Shown: positions 46,971 through 59,400 of the stretch, piece by piece | Layout: every line of letters starts with the position of its first letter | Numbering within the stretch: position 1 is the stretch's first letter | Origin: Aristolochia californica | Lineage: Eukaryota > Streptophyta > Magnoliopsida > Piperales > Aristolochiaceae | Reading direction: 5' to 3' | Assembly (NCBI GenBank): GCA_029961685.1 | Contig: JARWKL010000003.1 | Location: 10,424,459 to 10,488,458 of the forward strand | DNA length: 64,000 nucleotides | Notes under the pieces: model-generated | The model's database searches: none | What the model was told of the DNA's origin: nothing | What the model saw: the letters and a program-made list of their open reading frames with translations, nothing else | Position numbers and translations under genes: made by a program

Positions 46971-47058
46971 ATGGTTCCTTTTCAATATAAAGTTTTATTC
47001 CCCTACTCTCAATCTAGATTGATCATGCTTGGTTTGGTTAGTTTTGCACTTATCTTAA

Positions 47059-47842
47059 TTACTTTTCTTTTGTTAGTCCCCTCTCCTCTCCCCCTCCCTG
47101 TGATGTCATCAAATTACATTGTTTTCTTTTTTGTCCTCTATCTTGGACATGCCCTTGTGTCTTTGAGTCTTCCCATATACTTTGGTGCAAAATAATTACT
47201 CGAATTTGTAGATAGAGCCAAAGACCCACCTTTGGATTTATTAGAGATAATGGCTGGTTCAACTTTGACCACTTGAGACACTACATCCTCAAACATTAAT
47301 TTTTCTATGCTTGCTAGTATTTGAGCCCTAATAGCTTTATATTCAAAACCTAGGCCATATAACAACCCAATAACCCTCATGTCTTTTCTCTATCACTCCA
47401 TGACAGTTTCATCCAAAGTCAAAGAGTCATGATTTACAATTTCTTGCCAAACTCCTAGTTCTGCTGCATTATAACATCTCTACCACCCCTTTGAACCGTA
47501 AAGTTGTGAGAATAGAGGTCATACAATGTACACATGTTTTGTTCCTGAGACCGGCCTTAAAGTAGATAACCTAGCCTTGTATATTAGGCTCCACACTATT
47601 GATGAGCCAAGATATAACAAGAAATTGTCAAACTCCCAAGCAACAATTTAATTTGTAGATGTTATATCAGACCAGACTCCTTCCTTCTTTCGTTCCCCAA
47701 TATAGATTTTCATAGCATGGGACCACATCATAAAATCTTTTCCATTCATTTTACCACTAGTGATAGGACCATAATGTCCATCTTTTTCATGAGATTTATT
47801 TGACTCTGCTATCGGAAGAACCATCTCATTGCCTCCAAACAT
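47059..47842 (-). pseudogene. Copia gag fragment
   Basis: Minus-strand peptides match Copia gag (UBN2 type): MFGGNEMVLPIAESNKSHEK with MNGKDFMMWSHAMKIYIGER from ATG 47842, then further left VIGLLYGLGFEYKAIRAQIL and FEDVVSQVVKVEPAI. Stops and a frameshift separate the parts. No pol follows; the fragment ends near 47060. Confidence 0.75.
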
Positions 47843-47897
47843 TTTTCTATGAATAACTAAGACAGTACATCCTTAACAAAGTAGTGCACTTCTTAAT

Positions 47898-48187
47898 TGT
47901 TGAATAAACTCAAATGGTAGTGGTATAAACTGTAATTAGTTAAAAACTTGAGAGTTTTTTTTGTTTTCCTTATGCACTAGGGCATTCAAATCCTTCATAT
48001 ATAAATAAGATAGAGAGGGGAGGAGGCTCATATGGAGCCCTCTTCTAAATCTTAAATCTCTCTTTCTCCAACTCGTGCCCTTGCTACAACACCCTTCTCC
48101 TCTCCTTCTCTTCTTCCTTCCTTCTTCTCCTACCTTTTTCTTCTTCTCAAACTAAGTTACTTATGGATTAAACCCTAGAATTTAACA
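47898..48187 (+). repeat. Probable LTR in plus orientation with adjoining primer site
   Basis: It starts TGTTGAATAAACTC and ends CCTAGAATTTAACA. TGGTGTAAGAGC at 48188-48199 is a tRNA-Met-type primer site with one or two mismatches. The phrase CATATATAAATAAGATAG near 47996-48013 is a good TATA region. No second copy is seen nearby, so the left edge is tentative. Confidence 0.55.
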
Positions 48188-48599
48188 TGGTGTAAGAGCT
48201 GAAATTCTAGGGTTTAATTCAAAGTTGTTCAAGTCATGCAGGTGTGAAGAAAAGGAGTCTCAAACCAGCCTCCAAGCAAGACAAGGTTCAACCACTTTTG
48301 TGGAAAGGCAAAGGATGATGTCCATTTAGCACGGTCTCTCTTTAATCAGCTAAATTTCATCTTATGTTTTACATTATGAGAGATTCAATTCATGTTTTTG
48401 AAAGTTACCAATTCGTCCATGATCAAGCCTAGTCAATTCTTCAAAACAATCAATTTTTTTCAAGTCTTCAATGGCTGAAATAGCATGCACATGTGTGGAA
48501 CTTGTTGTTCATGTTTTTGCTTTGAATTCCATGCCATAAATTCCTCCATAAGAATTCAAAAAATCCTCTTAAAGGTCTCTATGAGTTAAGTCTTGTTGA

Positions 48600-51330
48600 A
48601 AAGAAAAGTTTAAAGTTAGAACAATAAGTCAAACTTCTATCTCTCAAATCCACACCTAAGAGGAAAATTAGGAAGAACAAAACGAACCAAAACAAGAAGT
48701 TTTCTCCCATTCCTCACATTAGATTCCACTATTGCAATAAGATGGGTCACTATGCCCACATTTGCAAAGTAAAGAATGAAAAAGGCATCAAACAAACCTG
48801 GGTACCCAAATCAACCGAAAAGGTTGAGGTAACCCAAAAAAACTTGGATAAACAAGTTTGGAAGCCCAAATCACCTAGCACCTCAAATATCATCCCAAAG
48901 GGACCCAACCTAAAATGGATCTCTAAGGGTTAAACGTTTCGTGATGTAAGTATGTCTCTGAGCCAAAACATCGAAAATTGTTTGGATTTTGGATAACGAT
49001 TGCTAAAGGCACATGACCGGTGATAATAAGTTCATTGAACTCAATCCCAAAGATGGAGGTCATGCAACTTTTGGAGACAAAAGCAAAGGCACCATAAAAG
49101 GAATTGGTAAAATCGGTACCTCATCCTCTTTCATATCCGATGTGTATTATGTAGAAGAGTTTATGCATGACTTAATTAAAATTAGTCAATTATGTGATAA
49201 AGCAAACAATGTTTCATTTGAAAAGGACAAATGGTTAGAAAAGAACCAAAAATGATGAACTAGTTCTAGAGGGACACAATAATAGAAATTTCTATGTAGT
49301 GAACATAGTCAATTTACCCTCAACTAGTGCCATCTGTTTAGGTGCAAAAACTGATGAATCTTGGTTATGGCATAAGACACTAGGACATTTAGGAATAAAT
49401 TTCTTGAAGAAGTTAGTGAAAAAGAACCTAGCGAGAGGACTATGATAAAAAAAATTTAAGAGAGAGAGACCTTGTGATGCTTGCAAATTTGGAAAGTAAC
49501 ACAAAATTTCTTTCAAATCTAGGAATGTAGTTTCAACATATCGTCATCTTCAACTAATCGACATGGACTTAGTTGGACCTACCTCAACCTTAAGCCTAAA
49601 TGGGAAGTGTTTAAGCTTAGCAGTGGTAGACGACTACTTAGGGTTTTTTTTTTAAATGTATTTAAAGTTAACATGGGTAGATTTCCTAGTTCACAAGGAT
49701 AATGTTTTTCCAACCTTCACTAAACCATGTGAAAAAAATTCAAAAAAACAATAGCATTGTCAAAATTAGGAATGACCATGTAGAAGAATTTAAAAATTGA
49801 CACTTCAAGGAATATTGCACAAAGCATGACATAAATCATACATTTTTAGCTCCTGAAACTTCTCAATAAAATAGTGTTGTTGAGAGAAAAAATTGAACCT
49901 TAATTGCAATGGCTAGAGCTATACTTCATGTATACAACATGCATAAGGCCACTTTTCAAAAAAACTCCATATGAGTTGTACACGAGCACCCTTCCCAACA
50001 TTACTTTAGAACCTTTGGATGCAAAGTGTTCATATTGAAATAACCAAAGGAAAAACTAGGGAAATTTGACTCCAGAGTTGATATAGGAATTTTATTGGGT
50101 TATTCTACTCATAGAAAAACATATACAATTTATAACAAAACATCTATGAGAGTAGAGGAGTCAGTTCATATTGAGTTTGATGAAGCTGATTCACCAAATC
50201 CAACCCAACTTCAATTTCTGATGACGAAGAGGGAAACCCTTTCGATTCATCCCTGGGATCTCAACCTCAAGACCAAAATCTTGAAGAAAACCCAAATGAT
50301 CCAAAAAAATGAAGAAGAACCACCAATGGAGCCAAGGAACTACAAGTTCATGCTTAGTCATCCTCTAGAACAAATCATTGGGAAAAATTGTAACTAGAAG
50401 AGCAACTCATGAAACTATGGTAAATATGCCTTTGTTTCTCAAATAAAGCCTAAAAGCTTTGTCGAACATGAAAAAATGACTTTTAGATTATGATAATGCA
50501 AGAAGAATTGAATCAATTATATAAAAAATAAAGTTTGGACTTTTGTACCTAGACCCAAAAATCAACAAGTTATAGGAGTAAAGTGGGTTTTTAGAAACAA
50601 AACTAATGAAGAAAATCAGATAGTGAGAAACAAAGTTTGGTTAGTTGCCAACGGATATAACCAAGAAGAATGTATTGATTTTGAAAAAACCTATGCACCT
50701 GTGGCAATACTAGAGGCAATTCAAATCCTCTTAGCCTATGTTTGTCACATGAAGTTCAATTTGTACCAAATGGATCTAAAGAGTGTGTTTTTAAATGCGT
50801 ACATCCAAGAAGAATTATATGTTGAACAACCCAAAGGGTTTGAAGATTTGAGTAAGCTTGACCATGTATACAAATTAGATAAAGCTTTATATAAGTTAAA
50901 ACAAGCCCCTAGAGTGTGGTACGAAAGATTAAACGAATTCTTAGAAAAGAATGACTATAAGAGAGGAAATATAGATAATATACTATTCACTAAGAACCAT
51001 GACCAAGATTTGATTATCGTTCAATTTTATATGGATGATATCATATTTGGTACTACAACCCCTCTCAATGTTAAGAATTTGATAATGTAATAAAGAATGA
51101 GTTTGAAATGAGTTTAATTGGTGAACTAACATTTTTCTTTGGATTCAATTAATGAAAACCAAAAATGACACATTTATAAATCAGTCCAAATACACTATGT
51201 GGCTGCTTAAGAGATTCAAAATTGAAAATTTTTAATCAATTAGCACACCCATGAGTTCGCCCTTGAAGCTCAACTCCAACAACTCCGGTAGTAATGAGTA
51301 TAGTAACTAAGACTTCAACACTTACATCAA
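48600..51330 (+). mobile_element. Decayed Copia element: zinc knuckle to reverse transcriptase
   Basis: In order: zinc knuckle HYCNKMGHYAHIC (about 48730), KQTWVPKS and VWKPKSPST repeats, protease-linked block HMTGDNKFIELNPKDGG (49006 on) with SSSFISDVYYVEEFMHDLI, GAG-pre-integrase (LWHKTLGHLGINFLKKLV, about 49365), degraded integrase (49540-50100), and reverse transcriptase 50480-51090 with [54 protein letters not shown] and the catalytic YMDDI (about 51028). An RT/RNase H linker (QSKYTMWLLKRFKIENF with STPMSS) lies near 51180-51255. Many stops and frameshifts; the gag N-terminus and RNase H are missing. Closely related to 22740-25434. Confidence 0.87.
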
Positions 51331-51479
51331 GGAAAACGAACTTGATGAGTTTGTCTTATTCATTTCTCATCAATGAATAATCTACACAAAATACATATAG
51401 CAAGTCTAGTGAGATAAACCTCCACAATGCTTAGCTGAAAGTCCAGGGCAAAGACACAGTAATCAGAAAAAGGAAAACT

Positions 51480-51835
51480 CAAAACACGAACCATCTATCG
51501 ATCTTTTGAGATGCTCTTACCTCATTATCCAGCAAGAAAGCTGCACCGGAAAGGATGATGGCTCACCGGAACAGCCCTATCCGCAATATTTTTCCTGAAC
51601 ATCGGCAAAATCAATTTAATTTAAGGTTTGAGATTGAAGGAGAAGAAGACGAGACAAGCTAAAAGTAATAAATAAACAGAAAGGCGCCGTACCGGACCTT
51701 GAGGTAGTGACGAGCTTCGGAAAGGGAATGGAAGTGGCAGAAACGAAGGTGAAAGTCCATCCGACAAGGATGAAGTCGGACACACAAAGCGCGGTCGCGC
51801 TGCGGGACATTCTTCCAATATTGTGAACCAGGACG
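51480..51835 (-). pseudogene. Possible small split gene or gene fragment
   Basis: On the minus strand an ATG at 51810 opens MSRSATALCVSDFILVGWTF with a hydrophobic stretch continuing TFVSATSIPF. A reasonable GT donor follows CTCAAG at about 51701. An acceptor GTTCAG lies near 51597, and an excellent donor GAG|GTAAGAG near 51520. Joining these in the first frame gives a protein of only about 60 residues. I do not recognise the product. Composition and splice signals suggest a real exon pair, but the frame conflict makes a decayed or mis-assembled gene equally likely. Confidence 0.3.
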
Positions 51836-51899
51836 AAGGCTCTTCAGAGCCATAGCAACGAAAGCGGAGAAGAGGAGTGCAAAACAAAAAACATTGATT

Positions 51900-51979
51900 C
51901 GTCGACAGCAGGGTTCGAACCTGCGCGGGCGAAGCCCAACAGATTTCAAGTCTCTCCTTAACCACTCGGACATATCGAC
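51900..51979 (-). tRNA. tRNA-Ser (anticodon UGA)-like, with a shortened anticodon arm
   Basis: The reverse complement starts GTCGATATGTCCGAGTGGTT and ends GCGCAGGTTCGAACCCTGCT-GTCGAC-G. The acceptor stem pairs GTCGATA with TGTCGAC. The D-arm (TCC/GGA), a long class II variable arm (GGGCTTCGCCC) and a perfect T-arm/B box (GGTTCGAACCC) are present. The anticodon loop CTTGAAA gives UGA. The 5' anticodon strand reads GAGA where plant tRNA-Ser(UGA) has GACAGA, so two bases are missing and only about three stem pairs remain. A T-run on the minus strand (about 51885-51892) can terminate Pol III. Possibly a pseudogene; length 80 nt against the usual 82. Confidence 0.85.
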
Positions 51980-52417
51980 GTCTTACTTCAATTGTTCACT
52001 ATGAAATATTAAAATATGGAAATACTCATGGCAATTATATTATTATGTCACTAAAGATATTTAACTTAAAATATTCTTCATCATTTAATTAACATTTAAA
52101 ATTTTAAAATTTTACAAGAAATAGAGATTTATTAAGTAAAAAGTATTCCGATTGAGATATTTACTCGATTCGAATATTTCAATTCTTATTCTGATCCAAA
52201 ATTAATCTAGACCTCTCATAAGATATCCAAATTCTGTCAAAAAAAAAAACCAATAATATCAAATCTATCCAAACTTTTGGATCCAAGTTCGAAGTCAATC
52301 CAAATAATACGTTGAGACCCCTACCACGTTGATACACATGTCTAAGGCCATGAATAGTGAGGAAGGGGAACAACTTCGAGTTCAGGTCTTTTGTCTTCAG
52401 GCATTCTGGAATAGTGA

Positions 52418-52625
52418 AGAGGCATTTCATCGAGAGAACAAGGCAGCCACGACTCCTCCTCTTCAGCTCTCCGCCCACCAAAATCCGTTCTTCTCCCTCT
52501 TCCCTCTCTAGGTTACAATATCTCCATTAGAAGCATTTGTCATAGACCTAGACTAGCCTTCCCTATTTCTAAGCAAAAAGTTCGCCCATCAAAGAAGACT
52601 TCAAATTCACTAGTCCTTACTGGTG
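52418..52625 (+). pseudogene. Possible 5' exon of a disrupted plastid-protein gene
   Basis: A frame open from about 52418 encodes a Ser/Pro/Arg-rich peptide (GSHDSSSSALRPPKSVLLPL, then SICHRPRLAFPISKQKVRPS and NSLVLTGAG) and ends at a good donor GGTGCAG|GTGAGC near 52627. The composition resembles a chloroplast transit peptide, but the frame has no ATG and begins after a TGA. An LTR fragment and Copia debris follow within 350 bp. This fits a gene broken by insertion or a chance frame. Confidence 0.25.
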
Positions 52626-52939
52626 CAGGTGAGCAAAATGCCTTTAATTTTGTGCAAGCATAGTCAAGTTTCTTTTCTCATGAGATCAATTGTCATTTTT
52701 TTTCAGTAGCTCTTTGTAAATACACACTATTCCTTTTTTTTGTTGTACCTTCTAATATCTTGTTCATTCTCACATAGAAATCACTTATATCTTGGCTACA
52801 TTTTTTCACCTTTTTTTGTTTGTCCATTCAAGCTTCTTTTTTTCTTAATCTTCGTTTGCACATACATTTCTTTAGATTGAGTGTCAATTGATACATTTAA
52901 CTATGTCAATTGTGTCTTAATTTTGTGTATTTTTTTAAG

Positions 52940-53205
52940 ACTTTGGATTATATATGTTGGAGACCTACATGACTCTCATAACAAAAAGTCTTACATGACT
53001 CTCACAATAAGAAATCGTACAAATCCAAAATTATTATAGAAGCAAGTCTCACATAAGAGTTTCAGTTTAAAGGTGTTTTAATTATGTTAGTCTTCTATTT
53101 ATGTTGAGTTATTTAATTATGCTAGGACTTATCTTTAAGTGTTAGAGTTTGGGTGTAATTGGGACAAGGGTAATTTAATTGTAACATAATTTCAGTTTAA
53201 TTGTG
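52940..53205 (+). repeat. Copia LTR fragment
   Basis: TGTTGGAGACCTACATGACT, repeated CTTACATGACTCTCAC phrases, and TTTGGGTGTAATTGGGACAA match the LTR-family fragment at 35877-36190. A Copia protease remnant begins immediately afterwards. Confidence 0.6.
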
Positions 53206-54250
53206 ACTTTGGGGCCTCTGAGCACTTGATAGCTAATGGTACCCTCTTGAGTTTTATATCTCCTTGTTTGACTGACAAGTTTATTTCTATAGCAGATAGA
53301 TCCCAAAATAAAGGTACGTGGAGTAGAGTCCACAGTTGCTACATCTGCTCTTCATTTAAAATATGTCATTTTTTGTTTCTGAGTTTTTTTTAAATCTTTT
53401 ATCCATCACTCAAGTCACAAAGAAATTTAACTACTCCATTACTTTTTCTCCCACTTCTTATGTTCTTCAGGATCTAAAGACAAAACAGGTTATTGGTGGA
53501 GGTCGTGAAAGAGGGGGGTTTTATTATCTTGATTCACCAGCAATCACAGCCACAACTAGTGTGGATCATATGGCTTTTTAGTGGCACGATAGGTTAGGAC
53601 ATCCATCCCTATAATCTGTCAAACAAATGATTCCCATATTGCAGTCCATTTCTGGTCTAAATTGTGAAGATTGTCAAGTAAACACTAGTGCAATACTTAT
53701 TCTCCTCGAACTGAAATCAAAGGTGTTGCTCCATTTTCTTTAGTTCATACTGATATATGGGGTCCTATGAACGTCTCTAATGTTTCCTGTTCAAAGTACT
53801 TTATTACATTTGTGGATGATTTCTCTCGAGATACATGATTGTTCTTATTAAAAGAGAGATCATAAGTCTTACCTCTTTTTAAGTCTTTTTCAGCCATGGT
53901 GTCTACTCAATTTAATACTACCTTAAATATCCTTCGCTCAGATAATGCCAAAGAATATCGGTTTGCATACTTCCAATCTTTTTACTAGGAAAGAGGCATC
54001 ATTCACCAAACTCTTGTGTCTACACACCATAACAAAATTGGTGGCTGGAAGACAAAATAGACACCTTCTTGAGCTTGACCATACTCAACTACATCATATG
54101 CATGTACCTCATTTCTACTACCCACATGTAATCCTCACAACATGTTATCTTATTAATAGGTTACTTTCTTCGGTGTTTGGTAATCAGACGCTACACTTTA
54201 CTCAAATGTTAAAAATCACAAAAAAAAACTCAATATTATTGATTTGAACT
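53200..54250 (+). pseudogene. Decayed Copia protease-integrase fragment
   Basis: The protease remnant CDFGASEHLI opens near 53201 (normally DSGASxHM). It is followed by the NLLSITQVTKKFNYSITFSP and VIGGGRERGGFYYL blocks (53390-53530), GAG-pre-integrase WHDRLGHPSL (about 53582) and integrase pieces to about 54230. Frames shift repeatedly; no reverse transcriptase follows. Confidence 0.82.
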
Positions 54251-56480
54251 ATTATATACAATGGTATGTCACTTACAACTTTTCACGAACTATAGTGGCT
54301 AAATTGAAGTTTTGAAGCTTCACCCACATCATTTTTTGTGTCGAGCCTTTTGGATGCTTGAGGTCTAGTCTAATGGTCTTCATAAGATGTCTCTTTCGTT
54401 TTCTTCAATCCTTTTGGATTGATGGCTTGGTTTCCTCCTTTCTCTTTTTCTTTTTCTTACCTTTGGTGGACTACCCATTGTACATTTGGGCAAATAAACT
54501 CTAACAAATAACTTTGTCTCTCCTATGTGTCCGAAAAGTGCCCGTTTAGTCGAATACTCTTCTTTTTGTGTAGCATTTGCTTCTTTCCTCTTTTCACCTT
54601 TATTAGCCTAGTTGTTCGAATGTTTGGAGTGGATGGATCCAAATAGAGAGTTTTCTCTCCTATTGATTGGGTGGTTGTCCAGCGTTAGAACAATCCTTCC
54701 ATAAACTCTCGTTCAGCTCTTTTAGACTAAGCATTTAGATAGTCCTAGGCTAATTGGATGGGTGTGTTCCTAAAACTTAGAATTTGGGTTTTTGTTTGCA
54801 AATTATGCTTAACCAAATTTCACAATTAGTTTTGAGGGGTTGTTAGTGCCCCTTTTAGGAAATGTTGGAAATTTATTTCTAGGTAGAAATATATTTCCTT
54901 GGACCATTAGTGATCCACCTTTTTTTCTCGAAAAGGGTCTCTTGTAGGGAAGATGGTAATTGTTTTTCCTAGAAAAACATCAAGCTCTCTGTTATTCTCT
55001 TTCCTCTTCTTCTTCTCTTCTTCTCCTCTTCCTTCTTCCCTGTCTCAACTAAAAGCCTTTTGTAGACAGCTTAAGGAAAAAGAGGAAGGGGACCATCGAC
55101 TCCCCACCCACCCTACCCTTGTGTTTTCTCCTTACGAGTGAGAAGGAGAGGAGGCCAAATGGGGGGGAAGGGTGGAGGGGGGTAGCCCCTTCTCTTCTTT
55201 CCCACTTGAGCAAGAATGAACCTAGAAGGTGTTGTTATTGTTGTTATGGTTTAAAAATATAAGTAATATAGAAGATTATATATTATATTTTTACCTTGAA
55301 ATTTATTAGATTATTAAATTCTATTATTTGATACAATTTTATTATATTATATTTTTATATACTTTTATGTATCTATTATAATAAGATTATATGTCACATT
55401 TATCAAATTATATTATCTGATTATATAAGCTTTCAATTAGTATATGTAGTTACAATAGATTATGTACTAAAATTTGATAATTATTTAATAGAATTGTCTT
55501 TTGTTAACCCTCAACCTTTAAATATAAATTTTAGTAGAAAAATATGTAAGTCTAAAAAATCATAAATTTATAAATTCCAAGTTCACTTGGTTGAAACTAA
55601 GTTGTGACTCGGAACCAAGTATTGACTCAGGTTCTAGTGGTGGTGGTGTTCAACCCTAAAGTAGCTTCCACACACCAAATCTGACAAATCAATCATAGAT
55701 AGAAAGCAGCCCTTGATGCAAGCACTAAGAAGGGTCACTCACTTTCCTCTTCTAATCTAATAAGAGGCTTAATATGTCAGATGTGAGACATAAACACCAT
55801 TTTAAGCTATCTAAATACATATCCAATCACTATAACAAGAGGGAACACGAGCTATACTATTCAACAAGAGAGAAATAGATTGGAATTGGCCTCATTTGTA
55901 AATTGGATAGCTAACTCTATTCCAATGCAACACTGCAACTATGGAGCTAATCTGAAGTCCTTCCAGATTTAACCATGACGTTGTAATGAGAAATTGAGTT
56001 ACTAGAAATCGAAGAAGTTTATTTAATTAGAGTTTCTGTCTTGTGATAGAGTTTTTCCAAATCCAAAAAACAACTCAGGCAAACCATGCATGCTTCGAGA
56101 TACAGAAACTCAAATGCCATGGACTGAGAGCTGCTTCCAACAAAACTTCAAAATGAAAAGGGGCAGTCATGGGTCCCTGCGGCTCCCCACCCCAATCAAC
56201 AAGCTGCAAGACATCACATTAAGCAAAAGCAAATTTAATGAGGGAAGGATAATCAGCCAGAGCTAATCATTTTACTACCACTAAAAAAAAAGAATATTAT
56301 AAGCGAATCATCATATAATAGCATACTTAACAGAGAGAAATATGCACCTTAAAGGTATCTGTTCGTTTAACCTCAAAAAGAGTATGACTCTTCCATTATT
56401 TTTTTCCCAGTTCTTTCAAAACCCTTATTCAAATGCCTTTTAGTAGGTAGGTTGAGTTTTGGACACTGATTCAAAAACAA
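54251..56480. other. Gene-less stretch, ending in the RING gene's 3' flank
   Basis: No gene supported. 54950-55200 is C/T- and then G-rich, with short low-complexity frames. 55250-55560 is AT-rich. About 55900-56480 likely contains the 3' UTR of the RING ligase gene. Confidence 0.5.
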
Positions 56481-59400
56481 CTATGAGTCTGCTAAGCGTA
56501 CAGAAATACGCCTCTGAATAGGTGTCCTACAGGAAGGGCAGTCCATCATCCCCTGTTTCTCATGAAGTTCATTGCATTTGGTGCAAACCACTTGATGGGC
56601 ACAAGGAAGAAAGACCACTGACATCTCTTCAGTCAAGCACATGACGCACTCCCTTTCACGCTGGACATCCCCCGGACCTAAATCCTGGAGATCAGTCATC
56701 CCAGAAATGTAATTGTCCTTCGTCTCCTTGAGAGCATGACCGCTTTTACCATCAATGAGATGTGAAGCATAGGTACCGTCTAAGGCCCATTTTAGTGCAG
56801 CTATCTTAGAAGAATCTGTTTTCAGTCTCAACTGGGCAATCTCACTCTCAAGCTTTCTGATGTCATCTCTATATCTTTGGAAGTCATTTTCAGCTTTTAG
56901 TCTTATCATATCTTCCTTCGATTTATCAGAAGCATCAATCTGCTCCTTTTCTTTCCTCTCAGAGTTGGCCTGCATCAGGGCATCATTCTTCACCTTCTCT
57001 TCCTGTTTCAACCTTACCTGCAATATTTTGTTTCAGAGAAAACCAATATCAAGACAAAAATACTTTAGCCCTTTGATGGAAAAAAAAAAAGTATAATTTT
57101 TACTTAGAGATGGGAATGCATCTTGAAAGGACAAAGCAAATACTAAATCAACCACCATGAACCATACATGCATCACAGCCAAATGACAAAACTCAAACAA
57201 AAACCTGGTTACAAAAAACTAACAAAATGACATAATTTAGTTAAAATTCATAAGCTAAATGACAAGTGGCAGAGAATCAAATCATTGAAACCCATACTAT
57301 AGACTCCTACCCAGCATTGTCATAGGATGGAAATAAAAGTGTATATCAACTACTGAAACAAACACAAGACTTTTATTGTAAAGACAACTTATCGACATGA
57401 ACCATACATGCATCACAGCCAAATGACAAAACTCAAACAAAAACCTGGTTACAAAAAACTAACAAAATGACATAATTTAGTTAAAATTCATAAGCTAAAT
57501 GACAAGTGGCAGAGAATCAAATCATTGAAACCCACACTATAGACTCCTACCCAGTATTGTCATAGGATGGAAATAAAAGTGTATATGAACTACTGAAAGA
57601 AACACAAGACTTTTATTGTAAAGACAACTTGACAAACTGACCTCTAGTTGATTTTGGTACTCTTTAGCCTGTTCTAGTTGCTGCTGAAGCTGAGATAGCT
57701 TACGTTTCTCGGTCACAAGCTCTTCTTGGAACATAGCCTTCTGCTTCTCCCAAGACTGAAACTTTTTCAAAGTTTTTATTTCCCTTCTTGAGACTTCCTG
57801 ACAACTTGCAGCTGATTCAACAGCTCTCAACTTTGCAGCCTCCATTTCCTGCCTCAATTCAGCTTTCTCAACCTCAAGCCGACGAACTGCAGCATTGGCC
57901 AGCTCAACCTGACCACTAGCCTTGCATAAGGCATTCTCCATTTCCGACAGCTTCTTCATGGTGTTCTCTTCCAAAGTTTGTTTCTCTTTTTTCAGCCTGG
58001 CTACCTCTTCTTTCTCTTGCCTCAAAGTTTTGAGCTCTGCTTTGTCCTTACTAAGCCTACGAGCAGCCTGCATCACTTTCTGCTGGGCCCACTCTGTCCA
58101 CTCTTGCAACTGGGTCTGCAGTTCCCGCGCTCGCGGAACTAACTGTAAAAGCATCTCATCCTTTTTATCTTGAGGTACCCACTGTCCGAAAATCTTATCA
58201 GATGAAATGCTCATAAAACTGTTGTTTGCAGGGTCAGCACAGGGGCTAGGCTTTGAAGTAGTGGCAGCGTTGCTTTTGGAAGCCAATGACAGAGAAAGTT
58301 CAGTATTGCTAATCTGAGATGGGGACATGCTTGTAACTGGTTTTGGGCTTATTCTCAGTTCAGTAGATGGTCCTGTGTTGCTAGAAAGATTTGTGTTACT
58401 GGCCTCAGCTCGGAATGCTTCGGCTCCAACTGCCCGACTCAGCTTTAAGGAAGCACTCTTCAAACTTGCAATTGTGGTATCAGAAACTGACTTGCATTTT
58501 TTATCTAACACCAAATTACCAAAACTACTGAGCTTTCCAGATCTCAGAGCAGCTTTAGCTCCATAAGCTCGGTAACTCTTCTCAAAATGAATAGTTTTCT
58601 GCCGGAGCATGGATTCCCTCTTTGAGCTATTGGAATGGTTTTTTTTACCAGTTACAAATTTTTCATGCTTTTCTTCTGGTTGGGATGACTGCCGTATCTC
58701 TGGCACTGACAGACATTCTTCAACAACAGTAGATGGCTCCTCCATAACAGCAGGTAAACTGGCTGAACTTTCTTTAAGAGAAGATTGCCCTTCAAGAACA
58801 AGGGGGTCTCCAGACACAGGAAATCTTGGAGCAGGTAAGTTGGTGATACCAGCCACAGTGAGTGCTTCGGATTGAGAACTCTGAGGGAACAATGGATTTG
58901 GCTTGGTGGGTTTTGGAAGACTGAGTAAAGGAGAAGTTGTGTTTGAATCATTGGTTTCAGATTTTGGGTTTGAAGCATTAGAAACAGACGAAGTCCCAGC
59001 AGCAGCATCATGGTTTAAAGCACTTAATGGATCAGCATCCATAGCACATGCATGCGAAACATTCATGTCACATATTAACAAACACCACATAGCATCTCCC
59101 GTGCTAAAGAAGGGCCTAACTTCCCTTAAAACACAAACCATCTCTGCCAGTATATACTTCTCCAATTGAGGCAAATTCTCAAAAAAGTGCTCTCTAGAAG
59201 AATCAATTTCTTGCCCATTCCTAAGAAAAGCTAAAGTGTTATCTACAATATTGGAAACGGTATCTTTACACCCATAACACAGCCCTGACCTCAAGACTGC
59301 TTTAATTGCAAGTTCTTCGCTATACCCATAAGAAGTTATTTTTTTAATGGCACTTCTAAAAATTGTATCCAAGTTGCTTAATACAAGTTCTTCCAACTGG

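Noticed and set aside
58327..59169. Plus-strand frames opposite the RING gene
   Set aside because: They are antisense shadows of the long minus-strand exon.
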